Source of the DNA: Bacteroidota bacterium
Lineage (GTDB): Bacteria > Bacteroidota > Ignavibacteria > Ignavibacteriales > Melioribacteraceae
Direction of reading: 5' to 3'
NCBI GenBank assembly: GCA_023397505.1
Contig: JAEWUC010000007.1
Coordinates: 471,601-535,600 of the forward strand
Length of the DNA: 64,000 bases
Numbering within the stretch: position 1 is the stretch's first letter; every line of letters begins with the position of its first letter. Below, piece after piece: positions 54,956 to 64,000 of this stretch. The notes below the pieces were generated by a model, which was given only the letters and a program-made list of their open reading frames with translations, ran no database searches and was not told the origin of the DNA. The translations under genes and the position numbers were made by a program.

Positions 54956-55699
54956 GTGCAGAAAAACTCCGTTCTAAAATCGAAATCTATTTTTTTTATA
55001 GTGATCGCTTTTATTTATATAAGTTTGTTCGAATTTATTTTGCCAGTAAATAAAATCCTGCCGAAACCTTCATTGCTTTTCGAATCTTTTTTTTCTATCT
55101 GGCCGGTTTACGATTTATTTATTGCGTTTGCGATTACAACAACAGTTGTTTATTTGTCACTTGCCGCAGGCTATTTATTACTAATTCTGAAATCGCGTTA
55201 TATAATTATGGCAGCATATGAGTTTGCCAACTCGGTTGATACCTTAAAACTGTTCCGTTATTTTCCCCCGTTTTTCGTTGCAATATTATTCACCTTCTGG
55301 TTTAGAGATTCAATTGCTGCCGAAGCACTATTTGGTTTATTAACCGTTCTTTTCATCCTCGGTAACAAATTATTTGTTGAATCAAAAAATGCGAGACAAG
55401 AATATTTATTGGTGGGTCAAAATTTGACCTTATCCAAAAATGAGATTTACTCCAAAATAATTTGGAAATCTGTTGAGCCGAAAGTATTCGGTGAATTAAC
55501 CCGCGCTCATTATTTCTTATGGATTATTATAATGATCTATGAATTTATTTCGAACATTCAAGGATTTGGCGGGGTTTACCGTTCGGCTTTATTATATAAC
55601 GATTTTTCTGCTCTGATAGCTATCGCAATTTTTATCAGCATTATTATCTGGCTTGGTAATTTAGTAATAAAAGCTATCGGCAATAAAATATTCTTTTGA
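54956..55699 (+). CDS. ABC transporter permease, SsuC/TauC-like, divergent
   Basis: The product is 247 residues from GTG with six hydrophobic spans. The layout and the opening PVNKILPKPSLLFESF (cf. the LPxP segment of nitrate/sulfonate permeases) place it near the TauC/SsuC group. The EAA loop is weak (region LTLSKNEIYSKIIWKSVEPKV). No substrate-binding protein gene is adjacent. It precedes an ABC ATPase by 10 bp. The substrate is unknown. Confidence 0.75.
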   Translation: MQKNSVLKSKSIFFIVIAFIYISLFEFILPVNKILPKPSLLFESFFSIWPVYDLFIAFAITTTVVYLSLAAGYLLLILKSRYIIMAAYEFANSVDTLKLFRYFPPFFVAILFTFWFRDSIAAEALFGLLTVLFILGNKLFVESKNARQEYLLVGQNLTLSKNEIYSKIIWKSVEPKVFGELTRAHYFLWIIIMIYEFISNIQGFGGVYRSALLYNDFSALIAIAIFISIIIWLGNLVIKAIGNKIFF

Positions 55700-55709
55700 G
55701 GTAATTAAG

Positions 55710-56456
55710 ATGCTTGAAATAAAAAACATATCAAAGAGTTATACAGATGGTTTCGGGTTTACTATTATTTTACTTAATAATGTTTCATTCACTGTTCAGG
55801 ATGCAAAAATTTGTTCGATTATTGCACCATCCGGATCAGGTAAATCTTCTTTGTTAAAAATAGTTGCCGGGCTCGAAAGCGCCTCGAATGGTGAAATTGT
55901 AAATAACAATTCTAAAGATGTAATTTATATTCCTTCAGAACCGTCATCATTTCCGTGGATGAATGTTAAAGAGAATATTCAATTTGGTATTAAAGATAAC
56001 AACGCGATTGATATTGATAGTATTGTAAAAATCGTGGGACTTGATGGATATGAAACACATTTTCCGCACAGTAAAAGTCTTGGTTTTAGATTTAGAATTT
56101 CTTTGGGCAGATCGATTGCGCATAAACCTTCTGTAATTGTAATTGATGAACCATTTAATAAAATGGACGAGGAAACGAGAAGTGAATTATATTTACTCGT
56201 CCGAAATATTGCCAAATTATTAAATATATCTTTTCTTTTTGCGACAACTAATATAAGCGAGGCATTATTTCTTTCCGATCAAATTCATTTAATGAAAAAA
56301 AATCCCGGCGAAATTTTCGAAAGCATTATAAATACTCTTCCAGCAGAAAGAGAAATGAGTATTTTCTCATCAAAAGAATTTATCCATTTAAGAGCACAAA
56401 TTGAAAACTCTTTCAAATCTATCGATTCGCAAGTATTATTTAATATTTCAATTTGA
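55710..56456 (+). CDS. ABC ATPase, SsuB/TauB-like, with eroded motifs
   Basis: The product has 248 residues. Walker A (APSGSGKSS) and Walker B (VIVIDEPF) are intact. Other motifs are changed: the LSGGxRQR signature reads KSLGFRFR, the Q-loop lacks its Gln (IYIPSEPSSFPW) and the H-loop reads ATTNISEA with no His. ATP binding is likely but normal hydrolysis is doubtful. It is paired with the permease upstream. Its stop overlaps the TTG at 56453 of the next frame. Confidence 0.78.
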   Translation: MLEIKNISKSYTDGFGFTIILLNNVSFTVQDAKICSIIAPSGSGKSSLLKIVAGLESASNGEIVNNNSKDVIYIPSEPSSFPWMNVKENIQFGIKDNNAIDIDSIVKIVGLDGYETHFPHSKSLGFRFRISLGRSIAHKPSVIVIDEPFNKMDEETRSELYLLVRNIAKLLNISFLFATTNISEALFLSDQIHLMKKNPGEIFESIINTLPAEREMSIFSSKEFIHLRAQIENSFKSIDSQVLFNISI

Positions 56457-56464
56457 GTTTCCAT

Positions 56465-58009
56465 ATGCAAGATAAAATCGATAAACTGCTAAAGTTACGC
56501 GAAGAAGCAAAACTTGGCGGCGGATCAGATAAAATTGAAGCTCAACGTGCAAAGGGTAAATTTACTGCACGTGAAAGAATTCATCTACTTGTTGACGAGG
56601 GTAGTTTTCAAGAAGTTGATATGCTTGTTAAACATCGCAGTAATGATTTCGGACTTGACAAACAACGCATTTTGGGTGACGGAGTAATAACGGGATTCGC
56701 GAAAATAAATGGAAGACAAATAGCTTTGTTCAGTCAGGATTTTACCGTATTCGGCGGTTCTCTGTCCGAAGCTCATGCAGGAAAAATTTGTAAAATCATG
56801 GACATGGCAATGAAGATCGGAATTCCTGTGATAGGACTAAATGATTCCGGCGGTGCGAGAATTCAAGAAGGTGTTGTTAGTCTTGGTGGTTACGCCGATA
56901 TATTTTTAAGAAATACTTTGGCTTCTGGAGTTGTCCCTCAAATCTCGGCAATACTTGGCCCGTGCGCAGGCGGGGCTGTATATTCCCCTGCGATTACAGA
57001 TTTTGTGTTCATGGTTAAACATACAAGCCATATGTTTGTTACTGGGCCTAATGTTGTAAAAACAGTTACACATGAAGAAGTGAGTTTTGAATCACTCGGA
57101 GGAGCTGAAACGCATTCATCAAAAAGCGGGGTTGCTCATTTTACATTTGAGAGCGAGGTCGAAGTTCTCGAAAACATAAGAAAGCTTTTGGAGTATTTAC
57201 CTTTAAACTGGAAAGATTATCCGCCTGAAAAAGTTTTTGATTTTAGTGAGGATTATAAATTACCACAATTGGATAAAATAATCCCTGACAATGCAAACAA
57301 ACCTTATGATATGAAAGAAATTATTTTCATGTTGATGGATAGCGGGGAATTTTTGGAAGTGCATTCTGATTATGCAAAAAATATTATTGTTGGCTTCGGT
57401 AGAATCGGCGGAATATCAGTTGGTGTAATTGCAAATCAACCTGAAGTTTTGGCCGGTGTTCTTGATATTAATGCTTCGGTTAAAGGTGCAAGGTTTATTC
57501 GGTTCTGTGATTCGTTCAATATTCCATTGCTTGTTCTTGAAGATGTCCCGGGTTTTCTTCCCGGTACTGAACAAGAATGGAATGGAATTATAAGACACGG
57601 TTCAAAATTATTATTTGCTTTTTGTGAAGCGACAGTTCCAAAAGTAACTGTTATAACCCGCAAGGCATACGGCGGTGCTTATGATGTTATGAATTCCAAA
57701 CACATACGTGGTGATTTTAATTTTGCATGGCCAAGTGCTGAAATTGCCGTAATGGGTCCTAAAGGTGCCGTAGAAATAATTTTTAAGAAAGAGATTAATG
57801 AATCGGAAAATCCTTCTCAAAAGCTAAACCAGTTGTTAGAAGAGTATATAGAAAAATTTGCTAATCCTTATATCGCTGCGGAACGGGGTTACATTGATGA
57901 AGTAATAATGCCAAGCGAAACTAAGCTTAGATTAATACAATCATTCCAATTATTAAAAACAAAGGTTGATCATAATCCGAAAAGAAAACATTCAAACATA
58001 CCTTTATGA
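56465..58009 (+). CDS. Acyl-CoA carboxylase, carboxyltransferase (beta) subunit
   Basis: The product is 514 residues from ATG 56465 (a TTG at 56453 overlaps the preceding stop). Both crotonase-like halves are present, with LNDSGGARIQEGVVSLGGYA and GPCAGGAVYSPAITDF in the first and VPGFLPGTEQEWNGIIRHG with RKAYGGAYDVMNSK in the second. It transfers carboxyl groups from carboxybiotin to propionyl-CoA or a similar acyl-CoA. The biotin carboxylase and carrier subunits are not in the window. The acyl specificity is inferred only from the family. Confidence 0.93.
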   Translation: MQDKIDKLLKLREEAKLGGGSDKIEAQRAKGKFTARERIHLLVDEGSFQEVDMLVKHRSNDFGLDKQRILGDGVITGFAKINGRQIALFSQDFTVFGGSLSEAHAGKICKIMDMAMKIGIPVIGLNDSGGARIQEGVVSLGGYADIFLRNTLASGVVPQISAILGPCAGGAVYSPAITDFVFMVKHTSHMFVTGPNVVKTVTHEEVSFESLGGAETHSSKSGVAHFTFESEVEVLENIRKLLEYLPLNWKDYPPEKVFDFSEDYKLPQLDKIIPDNANKPYDMKEIIFMLMDSGEFLEVHSDYAKNIIVGFGRIGGISVGVIANQPEVLAGVLDINASVKGARFIRFCDSFNIPLLVLEDVPGFLPGTEQEWNGIIRHGSKLLFAFCEATVPKVTVITRKAYGGAYDVMNSKHIRGDFNFAWPSAEIAVMGPKGAVEIIFKKEINESENPSQKLNQLLEEYIEKFANPYIAAERGYIDEVIMPSETKLRLIQSFQLLKTKVDHNPKRKHSNIPL

Positions 58010-58144
58010 GAATGTTTTATCTGATTTCGTCTGGTTTATAACTTATTTAATTACAATGTATAATGGAATTCATGTAATATTTAACTTGACAAAATCTTAC
58101 CAAGAGACTAATTTGCAAATAGAATATTAAATAACGGAGTCTGT

Positions 58145-60883
58145 GTGAAAAAAATCCTATTCTTACCAATTATTGCAGTTGTTTTGGTTATAGCGACGTC
58201 TTGTAGTTCGCTAAACTCAACAACGCAAACAGCCAGAAGTAACCAGGATTCTATCAAAACTCCAACCTTAAATTCAGTTGTTAATGAAATGTTAGAAAAT
58301 GCAAGACAGGATTACGTCAATGCACTCTACAAACAAAAACTTGGATTTAAGGTTGAAGCTTTGAATTATTTCGAATCCGCAATGTCAGCAATAAACAAAC
58401 TTAGTTATTATCCAGATATTGAAGAAAATGCTTCGTATGTGGAGCTTGAGAATTCTATAGTAGAAGATTATCAGAGATATATTGAAAGTCTCGATGAACT
58501 TCCTGAAGATGCTTCAATAAGTGCTCTTGAAGAGTGGATGACTAAAAGAATTCCCGACATGGATATTTCAGAGGATTCAACAACCATTGTAGAAAAAGGA
58601 AGTAGTATAACTGTTATTGTTGGTGATTTTCCATTAGAAGTTAACCGGCATGTTGAACAGTATATTGAATATTTTACAGGCAAAGGAAATCATCATATTA
58701 AAACATGGCTTTCGCGTTCCGGAAAATATTTTCCTATGATGGCTAAAACATTTGAAGAAGAAAAAGTACCTCAGCAATTAATTTTTTTAAGCATGTGCGA
58801 AAGCGGCTTAAATCCAGTTGCACGTTCATGGGCTCGTGCAGTTGGTATTTGGCAATTCATGAAAGGTACCGGCCGTTTTTATGATCTTGATGTTAATTTT
58901 GAAATAGATGAAAGGAGAGATCCTGAAAAGGCAACTCGTGCTGCAGCAAGACATTTGCGCGATCTTTACTATTCCTTAGGTGATTGGTATTTGGCTTTGG
59001 CTGCATATAATAGCGGTGAAGGAAGAGTCCGCAAAGCAATGAGACGTGCTGGTTCAAGTAATTTTTGGGAATTACGCCAGTATCTTCCGCGCGAAACAAG
59101 AAACTATGTACCGCAATATATTGCCGTAACATTAATTGCTGCTCAACCTGATAAGTATGGTTTCAACAATATCCAATATGAAAAACCTCACGAATACTCA
59201 ATTCACAAAATTGATGAAGCTATTAATCTTAACGTACTTGCAAAATGCGCAGGTATTAGCACAGAACTTTTGAGAGATATGAATCCTGAATTAACCCAGA
59301 ATTCAACACCTTCAAAATATAGCGGAGGTTATCCGTTAAGAGTTCCTTCTAAAACTTATGATGCTTTTGTTAGTAACTTGAATAATTTACCTGAAGACGC
59401 TAAGCTCTTATTTGTTACTCATGTTGTTGAAAGCGGAGAGACGATTTCTAAAATAGCAGCAAAATATGATGTAAGTATTTCTCAGCTTGCCCAAACAAAT
59501 AATATATCTACGCGCAAACGCCTTCAGCCGGGAATGGAGTTAAAAATTCCCAACTCTAATATTAGCGTTGAAGATATTGCAATCAATACTGATATGCTGC
59601 CGGCTATTGAAGATGAAATTACTTCGTTAGATATAAATCCATCCTATAAACTCGAAATTTCTACGGACGCAAACGTTGATAAATATGCACAGGTATATCA
59701 AAATCTGGATTCAATCCCTTACATAGTTCCTGAAGGAAAAATTAAAATTTCCTATTTAGTCAAAAGCAAAGATAATCTAATTGATATTGCAGACTTGTTT
59801 GATATTAGAGTTTCCGATTTAAGAAATTGGAATAATTTATCGTATACAACCAGAGTTAGAGTTGGTGATTCTCTAAAGGTCTTTATTCCTGCCGAGAAAG
59901 TTGATTACTATGCAAAAATCAATGAGATGAATGAGAAAGAAAAAAGAGAGATTTTATTTGTTAATTCTAAAGATTCGTGGGTAGAACATAGGGTTCGCAA
60001 CGGTGAATCTCTATCAGGAATAGCTGCTAAGTATGGTGTTTCTGTTAATCAATTAAAGGATTGGAACAATCTGAAAAGCAGTAGAATTAATCGTGGAAAA
60101 AGATTGCTTGTTTATAACGGCGATACTAAAAACAGTGGTAAATCAAGTCTAACTGCAAATTCTTCAAGAACAACAAAGTATAAAGTTAGGAAAGGCGATT
60201 CACTAGGTGAAATTTCACAAAAGTTTGGGGTTACTATTTCTCAAATTCGCAAGTGGAATGATTTATCTTCAAATAAAATTAATACTGGACAAGTACTCGC
60301 AATCCATGGAAAAGATGAAGCGAGATCATTAGGAGATAATACTACAAGAACTTCAACAAACACTATAAAATACAACATTAAACCCGGCGATACTATTGGA
60401 GAAATTGCAGAGATGTTTAATGTAAGCATCGCTGAAATTCGCGACTGGAATAATCTTAACTCCAATAAATTAGTTGCTGGTAAATCATTAACTATTAATT
60501 CGGATTCTTCACCGGTTAGCGTTTCTAAAAAGTCACCTACCAACAAAATTGCAGGGAATATTCATGTTGTTAAAAGTGGTGAAACTCTTGGTGAAATTGC
60601 CGGTCATTATAAAACTACAATTAAGAATTTGCAGAATTGGAATGATTTAGAAGGCAATAAAATTGTAGTCGGCCAGGAATTAATTATTGATGGTTCAAAA
60701 ACTCAAAGCAATAGTAAAAATAGTAATACAACTATCAGCAGCAAAATTCATAAAGTTAAAGATGGCGAAAATTTATGGACGATTGCACGTATTCATAAAG
60801 TATTGATTTCTGATTTAATTGCATGGAATAATTTAAAAAACGACCGTGTAAAAGTCGGACAGAAGTTAAAAATTAACAACTAG
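58145..60883 (+). CDS. MltD-like lytic transglycosylase with seven LysM domains
   Basis: The product is 912 residues from GTG with a GGAG site. The lipoprotein signal ends at TSCSSL. The SLT domain (about 195-350) has the catalytic Glu in FLSMCESGLNPVARSW and the conserved ALAAYNSGEGRVRKAM. Seven LysM modules follow, at about residues 430-475, 535-585, 618-665, 678-725, 740-785, 800-850 and 868-912, each with a W-N-N/D-L-type centre. It cleaves peptidoglycan from the periplasmic face of the outer membrane. LysM number is high for the family. Confidence 0.93.
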   Translation: MKKILFLPIIAVVLVIATSCSSLNSTTQTARSNQDSIKTPTLNSVVNEMLENARQDYVNALYKQKLGFKVEALNYFESAMSAINKLSYYPDIEENASYVELENSIVEDYQRYIESLDELPEDASISALEEWMTKRIPDMDISEDSTTIVEKGSSITVIVGDFPLEVNRHVEQYIEYFTGKGNHHIKTWLSRSGKYFPMMAKTFEEEKVPQQLIFLSMCESGLNPVARSWARAVGIWQFMKGTGRFYDLDVNFEIDERRDPEKATRAAARHLRDLYYSLGDWYLALAAYNSGEGRVRKAMRRAGSSNFWELRQYLPRETRNYVPQYIAVTLIAAQPDKYGFNNIQYEKPHEYSIHKIDEAINLNVLAKCAGISTELLRDMNPELTQNSTPSKYSGGYPLRVPSKTYDAFVSNLNNLPEDAKLLFVTHVVESGETISKIAAKYDVSISQLAQTNNISTRKRLQPGMELKIPNSNISVEDIAINTDMLPAIEDEITSLDINPSYKLEISTDANVDKYAQVYQNLDSIPYIVPEGKIKISYLVKSKDNLIDIADLFDIRVSDLRNWNNLSYTTRVRVGDSLKVFIPAEKVDYYAKINEMNEKEKREILFVNSKDSWVEHRVRNGESLSGIAAKYGVSVNQLKDWNNLKSSRINRGKRLLVYNGDTKNSGKSSLTANSSRTTKYKVRKGDSLGEISQKFGVTISQIRKWNDLSSNKINTGQVLAIHGKDEARSLGDNTTRTSTNTIKYNIKPGDTIGEIAEMFNVSIAEIRDWNNLNSNKLVAGKSLTINSDSSPVSVSKKSPTNKIAGNIHVVKSGETLGEIAGHYKTTIKNLQNWNDLEGNKIVVGQELIIDGSKTQSNSKNSNTTISSKIHKVKDGENLWTIARIHKVLISDLIAWNNLKNDRVKVGQKLKINN

Positions 60884-60903
60884 TTCTTAAACAAGAAATA
60901 AAA

Positions 60904-60998
60904 GTCGTTAGGGGTGCCCTTTACCGTCCGCGGATTAATAAGGTGCTGAGATCAAACCCTTGAACCTGATCTGGATAATACCAGCGTAGGAAAATGGT
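60904..60998 (+). promoter_or_regulatory. TPP riboswitch (thi box)
   Basis: The conserved core is present in order: AGGGGTGCC, GGTGCTGAGA, ACCCTTGAACCTGATCTGG, ATAATACCAGCGTAGGA. These are the P2/P4 and binding-pocket elements of the THI element. A terminator follows within 20 bases and the regulated genes start at 61080, so TPP binding should stop transcription. Confidence 0.94.
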
Positions 60999-61012
60999 CC
61001 AAGAATAATTAA

Positions 61013-61040
61013 GAAGCCGTTTTCCAAGAACGGCTTTTTT
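61013..61040 (+). terminator. Terminator, likely the riboswitch expression platform
   Basis: AAGCCGTT (61013-61020) and AACGGCTT (61028-61035) form a perfect 8-bp stem with a T run behind. It lies between the TPP aptamer and the TonB-receptor gene. Confidence 0.88.
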
Positions 61041-61079
61041 TATTTCTTAAAATTATCCGCTATGGATAGGAGGAATAAA

Positions 61080-63566
61080 ATGAAATACTTAATTGTTCTT
61101 TTTTTGTTTTTATCAACTAATCTTATTGCGCAAGTAGTGGAGATAAAAGGCAGGATTCTAAATTCATCAAATAAAATGCCTTTACCGTTGGCAAATGTTT
61201 TGGTTCTTGGAAAGGGAATTGGAACTGCGACAAACTCAGATGGAATTTTTGAAATTAAAGGTAACCTAAGCCGTAATGATATAATACGAATTTCATATCT
61301 CGGCTTTGAAGCCAAGGAAATTAAAGTTGCAGAAATTCTGTCCGATACAATCATGGAAATATTTCTTGAGAATAATATTCTAACAAGTCAAACTGTTCTT
61401 GTAAAAGGAACAATCGGCAAGGAAGGAATTACACCTATTACTTTTTCAAAAATCGATAGAAAAGAAATTTCAGATAATTACACAAATCAAGATATCCCGG
61501 AATTAATTAGTTACACTCCCTCGGCAACTTTTTATTCCGAAAATGGAAACGGAATAGGATATAACTATTTGAGTATTCGAGGTTTCGATCAAAGAAGAAT
61601 ATCGGTTTCGGTAAACGGCATTCCGCAAAATGAACCGGAAGATCATAATGTTTATTGGATTGATTTCCCGGATTTGCTTGAAGGTACAGAATTAATTCAA
61701 GTACAACGCGGTGCAGGTTCGGGTTTGGCCGGTTTTGCAGCAATTGGCGGAGCTATTAATATTATTACCTCAACCTTTTCCGATAAACCGCACACAAATA
61801 TTTCAGCAAGTCTGGGTTCATACAATACAAGAAAATATAGTGCAAGCGTTTCAACAGGATTAATAGGCGGACGTTATTCATTTTACGCAAAACTTTCACA
61901 AACACTTAGCAGCGGCTATAGAAATTCAAGTTGGTCGGATTTAAAATCATATCATCTTTCTGCTGTGCGATACGATGAAAAACTTACCACGCAAATAAAC
62001 TTGTTCGGAGGTCCAATTGAAGATGGTTTAGCTTACACTGGTCTCCCGAAATTTACCATAGGCGATAGAACTTTGCGCAAAGCAAACTATTCGTATTGGG
62101 AAGCAGACGGAAATGGATATACTTATACTTCAGAGCGCAGACCACAAGAAATTGAAAACTTTTTTCAACCACATTTTGAATTGTTGAATGAATATAGATT
62201 TAATGACAATACAACTTTTAACTCCGCACTTTTTCTTGTTATCGGCGATGGATTTTTTGATTACGACGGTTCATGGGCGGATACGAGTTATTTAAGATTA
62301 ACAAGTGAAAATGGATTTGCTGCGAATCAAAATCCTGAAAATGCTATAATCCGTGCCAAGGTTGAAAATGTTCAATGGGGATGGATACCAAGATTTAGTT
62401 TCAAACATGATGATAATGAACTAATTCTCGGCGGTGAATTTCGTATTCACCGTTCAAACCATTGGGGCGCAGTAAATTACGGTGAAAATATGCCGTCTAG
62501 CTGGACTAAGGATTTTAAGTATTACTATTACGAGGGCGCTAAAGATATATTTAATTTTTACGCGCACGACAATTATAACTTTAGCCGAAGAATCAGTCTT
62601 TTGGCTGAAATTCAATTAGCCTATCATAAGTATAGAATTGAAAATGAAAAATATATAGGAACAAGCTTTTCAATTGATGATTTATTCTTTAATCCCCGTT
62701 TGGGAATAAATTATAGATTTACGCCCGAAGCAAGTGTATATTTATCATATGCAAAAGTATCGCGCGAACCAAGATTAAAAAACTATTATGATGCCGCCGA
62801 ATCCAGTGGAGGTGAAACACCGCAATTCAAATTAACCACTAATGGATTCTATGATTTTTCAAATTCGCTTGTTAAACCTGAAACAATGAATAATATTGAA
62901 ATGGGAATATCTTATAACAAAGAAAGTACATCTGCTTCATTGAATTTATTTTATATGGCATTCAAAGATGAAATCGTAAAACAAGGACAAGTAGATCGAT
63001 TCGGTCAACCTATTACAGGCAATATGGAGAGCACTATACATTACGGTATGGAGGCTGTCTTCAGTCACAGAGTTACTGAAAACATAGAATTGATATTGAA
63101 CGGTTCGTTAAGTAAAAATTATATTGATAAAGGCCGAGTATTCTTCGAAAATGATGATGAACCTTCGAAGCCGTTTATATTTGATCTTTCGGGCAATAGA
63201 ATCAGCGGGTTCCCGGATGCTATGTTTAATGCTATTTTAAAAATAAATTGTGAAGGATTCTTAATTAAAATAGCAGGAAAATATGTTGGCGAATTTTATT
63301 CAGATAATTATGATTCGAAAATCAAAGAATATATTTCGGCTTATCCGGGTATCGCAGATTATACAGATAATAAAGTCGATTCATATTTCACTGCAAACTT
63401 ATTCGCAAGTTATAACCTTGCAGTTAGTCCTTATATAAATGATATAAAATTATTTGTACAAGTAAATAATATTTTCGATAAACTTTACGCGATGAACGCA
63501 ATAGGGAAGGAGTTTTTTCCTGCGGCGGAAAGAAATATACTTTTTGGTATGAAAGTGAATTTATGA
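61080..63566 (+). CDS. TonB-dependent outer-membrane receptor (predicted thiamine/TPP uptake)
   Basis: The product is 828 residues from ATG 61080, chosen for the AGGAGG site and the signal peptide KYLIVLFLFLSTNLIAQ; the ATG at 61062 would bury it. A carboxypeptidase-regulatory-like domain (about 20-95) precedes a plug with LSIRGFDQRRISVSVNG and RGAGSGLAGFAAIGGAINII, then a 22-strand-type barrel ending NILFGMKVNL. It is placed behind the TPP riboswitch and overlaps thiamine pyrophosphokinase, so thiamine or a precursor is the probable cargo. Confidence 0.9.
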   Translation: MKYLIVLFLFLSTNLIAQVVEIKGRILNSSNKMPLPLANVLVLGKGIGTATNSDGIFEIKGNLSRNDIIRISYLGFEAKEIKVAEILSDTIMEIFLENNILTSQTVLVKGTIGKEGITPITFSKIDRKEISDNYTNQDIPELISYTPSATFYSENGNGIGYNYLSIRGFDQRRISVSVNGIPQNEPEDHNVYWIDFPDLLEGTELIQVQRGAGSGLAGFAAIGGAINIITSTFSDKPHTNISASLGSYNTRKYSASVSTGLIGGRYSFYAKLSQTLSSGYRNSSWSDLKSYHLSAVRYDEKLTTQINLFGGPIEDGLAYTGLPKFTIGDRTLRKANYSYWEADGNGYTYTSERRPQEIENFFQPHFELLNEYRFNDNTTFNSALFLVIGDGFFDYDGSWADTSYLRLTSENGFAANQNPENAIIRAKVENVQWGWIPRFSFKHDDNELILGGEFRIHRSNHWGAVNYGENMPSSWTKDFKYYYYEGAKDIFNFYAHDNYNFSRRISLLAEIQLAYHKYRIENEKYIGTSFSIDDLFFNPRLGINYRFTPEASVYLSYAKVSREPRLKNYYDAAESSGGETPQFKLTTNGFYDFSNSLVKPETMNNIEMGISYNKESTSASLNLFYMAFKDEIVKQGQVDRFGQPITGNMESTIHYGMEAVFSHRVTENIELILNGSLSKNYIDKGRVFFENDDEPSKPFIFDLSGNRISGFPDAMFNAILKINCEGFLIKIAGKYVGEFYSDNYDSKIKEYISAYPGIADYTDNKVDSYFTANLFASYNLAVSPYINDIKLFVQVNNIFDKLYAMNAIGKEFFPAAERNILFGMKVNL

Positions 63567-64000
63567 AAAAATGCATCATAATTGCGAACGGACAACCGCC
63601 TAAAAAATCGGTTGTCCGCTTTCTAATGAATTCCGGTTTTAATACAATTTTTTGTGCCGATGGAGGTGCGAATACCGCATTAAAATTGGGAATAGTGCCG
63701 CACTATATTATAGGCGATTTTGATTCAATATCATCCGAAGCGCTAAAATATTTTGAAGGTAAGAGTACTTTTATAAAAATTAAAAGACAGAACGATACGG
63801 ATGTTGAAAAGTGTTTAAAATATGCCGTCAAGAAAAAGTTTACTCATGCAATAATTCTTGGAGGAACCGGCGACCGACTTGATCACTCATTCTGTAATCT
63901 TGGAATTGTATTAAAATTCTCCGATAGAATATCTATACGAATGATTCATCAAAAATCTTTACTTGCTGTTTATTCAGGACAAACAAGTTTTAAAACTATT
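63563..64000 (+). CDS. Thiamine pyrophosphokinase, N-terminal part
   Basis: The frame opens at ATG 63563 (ATGA overlap with the receptor stop) and runs off the window after 146 codons. It starts MKKCIIIANGQPP and has CADGGANTALKLG, YIIGDFDSISSE, the KRQNDTDVEKCL substrate motif and GGTGDRLDHSFCNL, all typical of thiamine pyrophosphokinase. It converts thiamine to TPP using ATP. The TPP-riboswitch operon thus pairs import and activation. Confidence 0.92.
   Translation, partial: MKKCIIIANGQPPKKSVVRFLMNSGFNTIFCADGGANTALKLGIVPHYIIGDFDSISSEALKYFEGKSTFIKIKRQNDTDVEKCLKYAVKKKFTHAIILGGTGDRLDHSFCNLGIVLKFSDRISIRMIHQKSLLAVYSGQTSFKTI

Overview
The window is a chromosomal stretch of an AT-rich, Gram-negative bacterium, most likely from the Ignavibacteria/Chlorobi side of the Bacteroidota-Chlorobi group. 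The clearest marker is a secreted protein ending in a type IX secretion (T9SS) sorting domain with the SQNYPNPFNP signature. TolC, TonB-receptor, OmpW-like and lipoprotein genes indicate an outer membrane. This placement is an inference from motifs, not from a search.

Region 1 (1-2965) holds the C-terminal half of pyruvate:ferredoxin oxidoreductase and a dihydroorotate-dehydrogenase-like flavoprotein, each followed by a terminator.

Region 2 (about 2966-11940) is an accessory island. It contains, in order: a degenerate array in which a GG(T)TTT motif recurs every 20-22 bp at least eleven times; an AbrB/VapC-type toxin-antitoxin pair; an unknown gene framed by perfect 13-bp inverted repeats; a cluster of small hairpins; and a run of gene cassettes separated by attC-like imperfect palindromes with no integrase in view (5746-11878, CALIN-like). 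The cassettes carry (a) a T9SS-secreted protein, (b) a three-gene operon of an RnlA-like HEPN ribonuclease, RNase HIII and a TPR/cold-shock-domain protein, (c) a GNAT acetyltransferase and (d) an arginase-fold protein. A 44-bp near-identical direct repeat lies just outside each end. The three-gene operon is the best candidate here for an undescribed conflict or anti-phage system, because E. coli RnlA is known to depend on RNase H.

Region 3 (11974-29173) is mostly core genome: esterase, lipoprotein peptidase, SIMPL protein, alanine/sodium symporter, glnS, gltX, a hybrid sensor protein whose phospho-acceptor histidine is replaced by tyrosine, a DPP-IV-like peptidase, clpP, tig and tRNA-Leu(UAG). 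Embedded in it is tRNA-Leu(CAA), preceded by a duplicated 5' half of the same tRNA with a GIY-YIG nuclease gene between the copies. The upstream copy also carries a 20-bp palindromic insertion.

Region 4 (29327-44714) carries a Ser/Thr kinase fused to a YCF48-type propeller, murA, a membrane gluzincin-like protein and a CCA-adding enzyme. A TolC/MacA/MacB-like efflux locus follows, with one ATPase but four permeases arranged as two A-B pairs.

Region 5 (44796-64000) holds a giant outer-membrane barrel candidate, NUDIX, PfkB, mtnA, recO, HtrA, aroC, a metallo-beta-lactamase-fold enzyme, an ABC pair with an eroded ATPase, a carboxyltransferase and a seven-LysM lytic transglycosylase. It ends with a TPP riboswitch and terminator ahead of a TonB receptor and thiamine pyrophosphokinase; the last gene is cut by the window edge.
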